Source: Piper betle (lineage: Eukaryota; Streptophyta; Magnoliopsida; Piperales; Piperaceae). Taken from it: DNA of 64,000 nucleotides. The stretch is taken from the NCBI GenBank assembly GCA_033002965.1, contig JAURVB010013271.1, positions 55,930 to 119,929 of the forward strand, given 5' to 3'. The stretch's first letter is position 1, and each line of letters starts with the position of its first letter. The notes beneath the pieces were generated by a model. That model was not told the origin of the DNA. It saw only the letters and a program-made list of their open reading frames with translations, and did not search any database. The translations under genes and the position numbers were made by a program. This document shows positions 12,539 through 23,100 of this stretch, one piece after another.

Positions 12539-13127
12539 TTTCTCAAATATTGGACAGCATGATACCGGAAGTGTTGCAGGACTTGGTTGAATGTGAACAT
12601 TTTACAATAGGTTCCGGCCACCTTAGCCCTTACTAGCTAATATTTTTGCATATCTATAAAAAAGAACAGCTTGGTATGAATTTTGAAAGGGTGAAAAAGC
12701 ATTGCCAGTCAATTCATGATGAATCAAGATACTCATGTCGTGACCCATGATTTTTTTGAGGTGTAATTGTAGTGAAATTCAGCAGGTGCTCGGATTACAT
12801 GTTTTGTCCAAAGTAGATGGCTAGTTTGAGAGATATGGTAGATTGGGTGGGATATTCTTGTTTTTGTTTGAAGAAACGAGGCTTTGCTTGTTTTTGAGAG
12901 GTTTGTTCTTGTACTCTGTCATGACTTGTTTTTAACTGCTAATACCTTCCCTATTTTACGCACTCATGAGAATCTAAGCTTTCAACTATCTGATTTGACA
13001 AATGAACGAAGTACCATTACCCTGTCTACCCTCTCAAATGAATTAGTTCTTAGTTCTTGTAGCTCTGTTGTCTCATATCACAATTGGCCAAATATATACG
13101 AGTATAAGGTTGTGTGTGCTTTAATCA
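12539..13127 (+). other. 3' UTR and downstream flank of the WD40 gene
   Basis: Follows the WD40 stop codon directly. No further exon is seen. The reading frame at 12884-13150 shows no recognisable protein features and is probably chance. Confidence 0.4.
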
Positions 13128-13969
13128 TAGTTGTAAAAATCAGAATCTAAGGTCTGAATCGGTTTTGGAGGGAGATATTGAATCGGATCGTATCAGTTTA
13201 AATCGGTTTAAATTACTTCTATATAAAAATTTTTAAAAAGTCAAATTAATGGGTGATTAATTATAAAACATTGTCATTGTTATTTTAAAATGTATATTAT
13301 ATTTTTTTATATTTTTTTATTTTGAATTATTTAGAGTTAGTTATTATTTTTTACTCGAGTCGGAGTTGGGTCAATTTTTAATTATTAGAATGCCACCGGC
13401 TATTTTTTCCCTTCCCCCATTCTCTCTCCCTGATGCGTCGCTTATCCTAATCGTTGTTGCCACTGCCACCGCCACCCTTGCCCAATCCGCTCCACCCCCT
13501 ACCCCTACTGGCCTCGCCCAGTCCCCTCGGCCCCCCTCCCACCCCCACACCCTGCCTTGCCCTACCGCCCACTTCCTTGCTTGTCCCTTGCTCACCTCGC
13601 CGCCGCCCCTAGCCCAATCTCCTCCCCAAGCTGCCGGCCACGTCCTAATTTGCCCTGCCCTGCCCTGCCACCCCCTTCCCCATCGACCCCTCTCGGCCGT
13701 TGCCCCCACCCAGTCTGTGGCCTCCCCCCCCCTTGTCGCCCCGTTGTCACCCTCTCTGCCCTGTCCTCCCCTCGCTTCGTCCCCTGCCGCCATTACCCCG
13801 GTAGCTCCCCCCCTGTCTCCTGTCGCCGCCTCCTGCACGTCGTTTAGAATCGGCTCAAATTAGGTGGAATCGGCTTGAATCGGCCGATTCACGGACCGAT
13901 TTAAGCCAAAGACAGATTTACTTATTTTTGACTCAAATTGCCTCTAATCCGAATTTTTGCAACAGTGGT
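13128..13969. mobile_element. hAT-like MITE carrying a piece of large LTR
   Basis: The termini are imperfect inverted repeats: the left reads AGTTGTAAAAATCAGAATC and the right, reversed, CTGTTGCAAAAATTCGGAT. The 8-mer TTTAATCA sits immediately left (13120-13127) and right (13970-13977), as expected for a hAT target duplication. Flanking sequence inside is rich in 'GAATCGG' motifs. The middle (13330-13850) is a GC-rich block whose start ('GAGTTAGTTATTATTTTTTACTCGAGTCGGAG...') matches the U3 part of the large LTR at 31290-31370. Confidence 0.55.
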
Positions 13970-14919
13970 TTTAATCACTTAATTTAGGGGTAAGTAATAA
14001 GATCTTATTAATTTAGTTAAAATAGTTGCATACACCCTACCTCCTACACAGCCAAGTTTGGGAATCATATCAAGTTTATTGGCCAAATACATCCCGAACC
14101 AAATTGACCTAATTGACACATTTGGTCCTCGAAGTTATGGCTGAACGGAACCAAATTGTTAGCCATAAGTAAAGTACCCAACCAAACTAAAATATTTTGG
14201 TTTCGATAACCAAATTTTATTAAAATTTTTAATTTTTTAATCAAAATTACATCTTATTTTAGACTTCGTATGGTTAGCATGAAAGAAATTTAAATGATAT
14301 GACAATTTTAAATATATGCAATAAATATCTAAGAAAAATTAGTATTTTTACAATGTGTTTTATTTTCAAATTAATTATAATTATTTTTATGTGGTGCACC
14401 CATCTCTCCAATGCACAAAAACAAATTTCACTTTTTTTCTTATTCATTATTGAGATAAGAAAAAGATTTATTTTTAGTCATTGGAGAGTGCACGAGTAAT
14501 TGACATAAGATAATCATGATTATTTATGCTCTCTTGGATATAATCAAACTTGATTTTTATTACTTTTTATATAAAACATATTAAATATAACTACTTCATG
14601 TCATTTATATTACTTTCAAACCAACCAAATAGACCTAGCAAACATATTCATAGAAAATATTATTCAAAATATATATAATATTAAACATTTTAAAAGTCAT
14701 TATGAAAATAAATTATTTCAAAATAATCAAAATAAAATGAATATTTTAGATTGTATTTTTTAGAAGTAATTATTTTGTTCAATTTTTCCATCGACACAAT
14801 TTTGAACCAAAATTTAACACCTATAAAAAATTTTGTTTTCAGATTATTGCAAAGTGAATTAATTTGGATTCAATCAGTTTAGTTTTGTAAGATTATGTTC
14901 ACGTATGGATGATAGACAA
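13970..14919. other. AT-rich intergenic sequence
   Basis: Strongly AT-rich. The small + frame at 14299-14499 looks like a chance frame in low-complexity sequence. No repeat border or gene recognised. Confidence 0.4.
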
Positions 14920-16920
14920 AGCGAGCTGAGGTCAACTCAAGCTCGAGTTCGGGTCAAGTTAGGCTTTGTAGCTCCCAATTCGGCACAAAAGGATGCAGCG
15001 AATCTTGATATTATAATTTTATAGCGACTCGTTAGGGTATCGTATACAGGCTTTACAGAATTATATCTCAACCCTCCGTTGAGGCTTAAGACAAACACTA
15101 GATTTGGTTTTCATATAATGCGTGCAGAGTTCATATTATAAAGGCAGGTATTAGACGTAATGGAATCCTATATGAACTCTTAGCCATAATACACATAGAA
15201 CTTCGCCTACGACTATGAACGGTGTCTTTAAAAATGAAATGATCACTCATAACTGTATAAGAAATGGTACGATCGAGTCGAGTCATGTTTTAAATAACAC
15301 ATTGTCAAATATAATGGATCAAAACAACCCACTTGGTGTGATGAGAATGGAAGAGATTGTCAAATATACATCAAAACATATCAAATATAAATAAAAAGTA
15401 AGAAAGAAATAATGCTCACTTTTTATCGCTATACTTTATTTATGATTTGGTTTCCAGATTGTAGGACGTGTTAAGTAGCTGGTTTATCAGACCCCACTTA
15501 ACATAAGCTATTTAGACATATTTTACTTTTGTAATTAATAACCTTTGAGGATGAGACCCGTCGAGTCTGATTTTGAAAACAAGATCCACCACAAGTTGCC
15601 TTCGGGCCTATTATATAAATCCCTTCCCAGGCTTATATATGATTTTTCTCTAGTTTTTCTGTGAGATGTGAGACAAGGGAAAACTGACAACTGCATCTTG
15701 AGATAGGGCGCATGTTAGTCAAAGTGGGTTCTGGATTTAATGAGTGTCTGTTCTATACTCAAGGGATCTTGACAGCTCTACTTTTGAATTCCTCAAATTT
15801 GGATAAGGTTACGGGTATTGCAATGCAACACATGTTGAGACTTGTGATTTCAAAGTGTATTGAAGGTGCTTGCCTGAGAGTACTCAGCTTCAAGAGTGAT
15901 ATGGAGGAGGGCTAAAAGAAAAGAAATTGATGTACTCAGCTCTATATTCAGGGTTAGAGTACTTGGCTCCATCAGGCTCGCCGAGTCGGTGCCAATGGTA
16001 CCCCATACCACTGCCATCCTGACTGTAGCCGCCATTGGCAATAGTTGTCGAAAAACCACCACTCCACTGCCGATCGACGCTGCCAATCACCGTCAGAACA
16101 TCGTTGACTATTCCCCCTGTTCTCCAACCGTCGCCTAGCCTCCACGCCGCGATGAAGCCTTCGCGACCACGCCGCACTCCCGTCGCCGATCCCGCTGACG
16201 ACAACTGTCGCCGCTGCCATCCAGTCACCGTCTTGACGTCATCAACCCTCTTGCAACCTTCTCCGACCGGAGTGGAGCCCAGCATCGCCCATCCTGCCTG
16301 GATCTCGTTACCCCACCACTGACCGCCCCTATTTTGCCCTTTTTCCGGCAAACTGCCTCCTCCGCCGACTTTGTTGACATCATAGATGCATAAGGCTCGC
16401 CAAGCCCATGCCAATGGTACCTCATACCGCTGCCATCCCGATTGTAGCCACCGCCAATAACAATTGCCAAAAAATCATCAAAATTGTGAATATGAGAGAC
16501 TATTTTGTTAATAGATTATTTTGTTAATTTTTAATCTCTATAAATATATATTTTTCTCCAAAACAATCTATTTTCAAGCTTATAAACGACCTTATTTCAA
16601 GTTCTCAAATGAGCCCTTTTGAGTTCCTAATCGAGCCCGTTTCGAGTTTTCAAATAAGCCAGTTTCGAGTGAGCTCTTAAAATTTAATAGTTAAGTATAT
16701 TCAAGCTCAACCAGTATAAGAAATATTCGACTTAATTTGGACCATATATACTCAAAACTCGTTCGATCTCAAATTAATTTTAAATAAATTTTGAGCTATT
16801 TGAGTCGAGTTTCGGCACCGAAAATCTCAACTACTCGCTCATTTAACAACCCCGCAAAAATTTTCGAGTCCGACCTGAGCCAATCCGTACATCAAATTGG
16901 CTGGGTCGATTAGCAGCTCT
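14920..16920 (+). mobile_element. Rearranged composite of large-LTR fragments within a GCTGCTAA-type repeat
   Basis: 15465-15960 matches the downstream half of the large LTR at 32545-33010 (shared 'AAGATCCACCACAAGTTGCC' and 'CTTCGGGCCTATTATAT'). 15965-16490 matches its upstream GC-rich part at 31650-31870, in two partial copies (15975 and 16394; shared 'GGCTCGCC.AG' and 'CCAATGGTACC'). The order is therefore inverted relative to an intact LTR while orientation is kept. The outer edges ('CAACTCAAGCTCGAGTTCGG' near 14935 and 'GATTAGCAGCTCTCAC' near 16908) belong to the same GCTGCTAA/GAGCTCG repeat type as 59979-61997. Confidence 0.55.
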
Positions 16921-17118
16921 CACAAAGGATGGATTAAATGCTCGAAGATGCATAATGTTTCCATCTCTGTTCATGTTTCTGTGTAGCCTATTACTGCATT
17001 CGCATACCGCTTGCTGGGGCTGACAATCCGCATCTCACCACCCGGCGTCTGTAAAAATCATAAAGGCGTGGGTTTGGGCTATCGATATACTTAACTGCCC
17101 ACCGACTGCGCCCATTTT
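16921..17118 (+). promoter_or_regulatory. Presumed promoter and 5' UTR of the MINPP gene
   Basis: Fewer than 200 bp separate the repeat composite from the ATG at 17119. No clear TATA box is visible; a weak 'GATATACTTAA' lies near 17084. The promoter may therefore reach into the repeat composite. Low certainty. Confidence 0.3.
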
Positions 17119-20100
17119 ATGGCGCTCGTGGGTACCCTACTTTACTTCCTCTCCCTTCTATCTTCCCAGTTCTGCATTTCCTACACTGCCTCCCCTGAGC
17201 CTTCCTTCGATGTCCGCACCCACCTCTCCACCGTCACTAGGTATAAACGTTTTTTTACCAATCTATTTCGTTTTACTTCTATACATTTCTCTGTTTCTTG
17301 GGTTTTTAGATTAATTTTTAGGCTGATGATTTTTTCTAGAGTTGAAATTGATCATGTTTGTGATTTTCTGGTCGTAATGTGAAGTTAGATTTGGATCTCT
17401 ACTGTATGTAGTAGAAATAACTAACTCAAACAACTAGAACTTTTAATAATCTCCCTAGGAAATTTATAGTTTGATAATAGTTAGTTTCTTAAAAGACATG
17501 ATTGGTTTCTTTCATGGTTTCATAATAGGGGTTTTTGAGAAATGCATTGTTGGCTTCTAATTATTGTATTTAAAAAAATGAATGCAGGGTTGGTTTCTGG
17601 CATGGGCATGGTAGGAGTTATTGAGAAACATAACTGGTTTTTATGTATGAGAGTAAGTAAAAAATAAAAAGTTAAAAAACATGGTTGATTTTGGTCATGA
17701 TCATGGGTAGGATTTATTGACAAATATAGTTGGTTTCTAATAAAAAAAAAGTTTGGTTTCTAATCACCCTGTTTTGGTTATTTTCTGTGTAATTTTATGT
17801 TTGATTTACGTGTAGGTATGACTTTGTCACAAACACCGCCAATGTTGCTGTTCAGTCCTTTTCTCCACCAAATGAATGCAGTGTAATTCATTTGAATTTT
17901 CTGGTAATTCTCCTTTTATTATATACATTATTTTAGCCGAGTGTATGGTTGTTTATATTGGCAGTTATACTTGTAGCTTCTGAGTGAATCCTGGATTGAG
18001 TGGAAAGGAAATGTCGACCATTAGTGATTCTGTTTTTTCTAACCCATTGTTAAAATACTGATTGTTTATTGGAAGTATGGTATTCTTCCTTCTCTCTTCT
18101 CTGCATCATTTGTTTACATATAGCCAAGGCTGGTAGTACTCACTGTTTATATGAGAATGCACGTTCCAGTGGAGACAGTTTGCGGCCTTTTTTGTTTGGT
18201 TAAATTATTTGATTGCTTTTTTTTCATGGTGGTTGTTTTTGACATGTAATTTTATTTCTCTGCTTTTTTCTGGTTATTGCTGTCCCAGTTTTTTTTCTCA
18301 GAAACTATTGAATGCAGTACTTTGATTGATAAGTGTACATTTGATGACTCTTACAGGCTAGACATGGAACACGGTCTCCCACAAAGAAACGAATGAAAGA
18401 GTTAGATCGACTAGGCATTCGATTGGCAGCTCTGTTAGGTGATGCAGATAGTTCAGCTTTGGATAAAGTACCTGGCTGGTTATTTGGATGGAAATCTCCT
18501 TGGCATGGCAAAAAGAAAGGGGGGAGTTAGTTCATGTTGGAGAGAATGAGCTTTATCATCTTGGAATTAGAACGAGGGAAAGATTCAGTGACTTGTTTGA
18601 AGAGGAATACCATCCTGACATTTTTTCAATTAGAGCTACCCAGGTTGATGGCCTTTTTTAAGCTAATTTATGTCTACATGTTTTTTTGCTAATTAATGCC
18701 GGTTTCCTAGTTTTAAAATTGGGGGCCATATAGGAAGACATGTAGTATAGCTGAATGCAAAGTTTGAACCTTTACCTGCACATGACAGGTTCCTAGAGCA
18801 TCAGCTAGCGCAGTATCGTTTGGTATGGGATTGCTTTCTAACAGAGGATCACTTGGACCAGGAAAGCATCGTGCCTTTTCTGTGATTAGCGAAAGTCGTG
18901 CAAGTGATACTTGCCTCAGATTTTATGATACTTGCAAGACTTACAAGGTTTTTGTATTGACATGAATTTAATTAAATGATTGATGGCTTTGTACCTGCAT
19001 CACCTGTTAAGTCTTTGAAGTTTTTGTGTCTAGCTCATTTCCTAGCATGTATAATTTAAGATTTAATTCTTTCATAACAATGCAAGTTTTTGGTGAGAGC
19101 AGCATTCTTGTTACATTAGGCATGTTCATCTTGCTTGCAGAAAATTCACTGAGTTAGAATCTCTGCAAAAATCTGCCTCTCATATTCCCTTTATTAATTA
19201 TTAATTGCTTCTCTTCTACAGGAACTTAGGAGTAGTCAGGAGCCTGGCGTTGAAACACTTAAAAAACCCATTTTTCATGACATATCCAGTATACTTAAGT
19301 CCCGTTATCAGCTAAACTTCACAGAAGAGGATGTATCTTCTCTCTGGTTTCTTTGTAAACAGGTTAAATTTTCTAATATTGTCTGACAGGTCTTGTCTTA
19401 ACAAATTTTTCTTCCTTTAATGTAAATTTTTCATGGATTATCAGGAAGCATCTCTATTAGATATAACTGATCAAGCATGTGGGCTCTTCAATCAATATGA
19501 GGTATGCTTATGTTTATTGCCCACCCTCGATCATTGGGATTTTCCTTTTAATTTCATAGGTTGTGCTCATGTGTGCTCATGTCAATTTTGAATTCACTTA
19601 TTGATGCAACCTGTGATTTAGATTAATGTATAGAACTAAACTTCAACAACAAAGTTTAGAATTTCTCTCAACTTCAACAACGAAATCAACCGAGAAGAAT
19701 CGGAAACTGGAAATTGAAACTATAGAGCCAAAAAAAATAACTTTATTGATTCAAATCATTATCTGTCCATGCTCTAGGCAATATACCTATTTATATAAAG
19801 AATTGTTCTTGGTCCAAGCAAAAATATACAAATAAAACCTGAAACCACTAATTAGGGAAGAACTAATAAGGTTCTATTGAAATAAGTAACTTTCATAATA
19901 AAATTCCTGATAAAACTAAAACCTAAATTCAATTATTAATGTGTAAATAAGAAATAAACTAGGAAATCGCTAAAATTAAAATATTTTTGTCATTAGTCTC
20001 CCCTAGTTGAAAAGAGCTCGTTTTCTAGTTCTGAAGGAAGACAATTCATAAAATCTATAGGAGACAGTGAGAAGCCTTGTTTGCATATACAATTATGAGT

Positions 20101-23100
20101 TGAACTGTATGTCATCAATCCCCTCATCTAAAAAACTCGACCTCTAGTTTGCAACGCCATGTTTTGGATAACAGTGAACTCGTATTTGAGAGTAAAGTAT
20201 TCATCCAATCACTCCAATAATATTGAAACCAATCTTGACAAATTAGTTTTTGAATCAGAAGCTTTGAACGATCATAAATAACATCTCCATAATACAAATC
20301 CTCATAAGACTCTTCAATCAACGTGTCAAATTTAGGGGGAACTCTGATATCTTCAAGCAATAAGGATGGATAATCTTCTAGCTCTTTTATAACAACCAAT
20401 CCTACGATTTCCTCTTGTGGCTCTTTGACTGCATTATTCATAATTTCAAGTGTATCAATTTTCAAGAGAAAATTAGAACAAGTGTCTAACACTTGAGTTT
20501 CTACAATCTTGTCTTGAGGATGTGTAGTCAAAGTATATGTAATTGGATTCTCAATAATGATGGTTGGAATTGTTGAAAATTTGAATATGTATACAAAGAC
20601 TAGATAACCAGGGAGAAAGGTGGTGAATCACCACATTCATCTGCTCTCTTTAAATAGATAGAAAGTTGTAACAACTACCCCCACGAAATATCGGGTCTTA
20701 TCCCTCAATATCTACAACTAATATTCGACTTCAACAGAAACTTGGAAACAGTCAAATACACATATAACACACACGATATAGTCTAATATATCATTCTATA
20801 CTCCCCTTCAAGCTATGAATGGGAATGGACCAAACATAACTTGGATAGGATCTCTTCATATGTGCCTTTGGTAGAGCTTTAGTGAGGATATCTACTAATT
20901 GGTCCTTGGTCATAACATGTTTTAGCTCTATCAATTTCTCCTTCACTTTCTCCTATACATGATGACAATCCAATTCAATATGTGTAGTCTTCTCATGAAA
21001 GACAATATTGTTGGTTATATGTATATCTGCCTGACGTCACACAACTTCATACGTCTAGTAATTGGAAACCCTAACACTTCAAGTAACATTTCGTCCAAGT
21101 TAGCTTAGTAGAAGCCATAGCCATTGCCCTATACTCTGCTTCAGCACTAGATCTTGCTGCTACGTGTTGTCTCTTTCTCTTCCAAATCACAACATTTCCT
21201 CCTAATGTGATAGAGTAACCACTTGTTGACCATCTGTCATAAACTCATCCAGCCCAATCTGAGTCAGCAAAGCATTGCACCTCGAGTGGTTCCACTTTCT
21301 TTGCATTGAACATCCCTTTGGATGGACACTTCTATAAGTATCTTAAAATTATGTCTACAACATTCTAATCAGATGATACATGGTGTATAAATTGGCTTGC
21401 CATACTAGCAGCAAAAGACAGATCTGGTCTTGTGGCAGGTAGGTGAATCAGCTTCCCAACTATTCTTCGATACTTTGACTGATCTAGCAATAGTTCTCTT
21501 TCATTTGGTTCTAGTTTAAGAGCGGTATCAATGGGTGTATCTGCTGGTTTTGTGCCCATTAATCTAGTCTCCCAAAGCATATCTACAGCATATTCTTTTC
21601 ACTTAATAGAATTCCGTTCTAATTCCTTGTGACCTCATACCTAGGAAGTATTGATATCTTCCCAAGTCTTTAATCTGCATTTTAGCTTGAAGAGATTCTT
21701 TAACAGCTGTAATGCCAATAAAATCAGTTTCAATAATTATTATAACATACACAATCAAACAACACATCCCTTCTCTATTTTCTTAGTGAAGATTGAGTAA
21801 TCTGATTTGCTTCTTTTGAATCCTTATGCTTATTAAATGTCACTAAATTTCTCAAACCATCCTCTAGGTGATTTTTAAGCCCATAAATTGATTTGTTCAA
21901 CTTACAAACTTTAGTGGAGTCCCTGCTGCTACAAAACCAGGTGGTTGGTGGATATACACTTTTTCTTGGAGTTCTCCATGAAGAAATGCATTCTTCACAT
22001 CCATTTGTTGAAGTTATCAATCCAATATTGCTCCTAGAGATATTAGGATCCTTTCTTAAATCAGTTTTGCTACAGGGGAAAAAGTTTCTTGATAATCAAA
22101 TCTTGTTGTTTGATTGTATCCCTTTGCTACTAGCGTCGCTTTCAATCTGTTAATAGTACCATCTTACTTGAACTTGATGGTGTACACCCATTTACACTGT
22201 ACCAGTACTGCTCTTTTCCCTATAAGTAGATTTGTTAGTGTCCAAGTTTTATTCTCATTCAAGACTTGAATTTCATTATGCATTGCTCAACACCAACCAT
22301 CATGTGACAAAGCTTCTGTGTATGTATTAGGCACAGATGTGGACTCTAAAATAGAAGCAAACACAGTAGACTAAGATGGAAGCTTACCATGTGTGATATG
22401 GGAGGAGTTGTTACCGGATCTACATCAAGAGCGACTTTACTTTGTCTAATATAGACCATAGGTGGACTCCTAAAGTTGTGCTCAGTGCTTTGTTTTCCTC
22501 TTCTTGTATAGACTATGTGAATAGTAGGAGGAATTGTGAACTGATTTCGTGACTGACTGAAAATAGGAAGAGGAATAGGTAGATTTGGGTATAGGCTCTG
22601 ATTTTGGTGATGTGTTTCTCTTGGAAAATAAGAATAATTTTTGGAGAAAGTAACATCTGCTGTTATAAACATTTTCTAGAGGGTGGATGATAACAACAAT
22701 ATCCTTTTAAGAATATCCAAGAAACACACATTTGATAGATTTAGGAGTTAACTTGTCACTTTTACCTGATAAAATATGAGCAAACCACTGACAGCCAAAA
22801 GTTCTAGGTTTTATTGGGAACAAAGGTTTATCTGGATGCACAATTGAGTATGGGATCTGATAGTTACATTTAGAAGAGGCATCCTATTAATTAAATTACA
22901 AGAGGTTAATAGGGCTTTAGGCCAATAGGATTTGGGAACTTGATCATTATACACCCAGCTGCTTTGAGCAAGTGTCTATGTTTCCTTTCAAACGCCCCAT
23001 TTTGTTGAGAGTTATGAGTGCAGGATGTCTCATGTATAACTACACTTTTGCAAAAATACTGCTGGGAATTGGAAGATTTATATCCCATTGCATTGTCAGA

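Noticed and set aside
13366..13863. GC-rich open frames on both strands (proline-rich or glycine-rich proteins)
   Set aside because: The block matches the GC-rich part of the large LTR; frames are open on both strands because of base composition, with no domain and no splice context.
15890..16470. Overlapping frames upstream of MINPP
   Set aside because: They fall in rearranged LTR fragments and occur on both strands.
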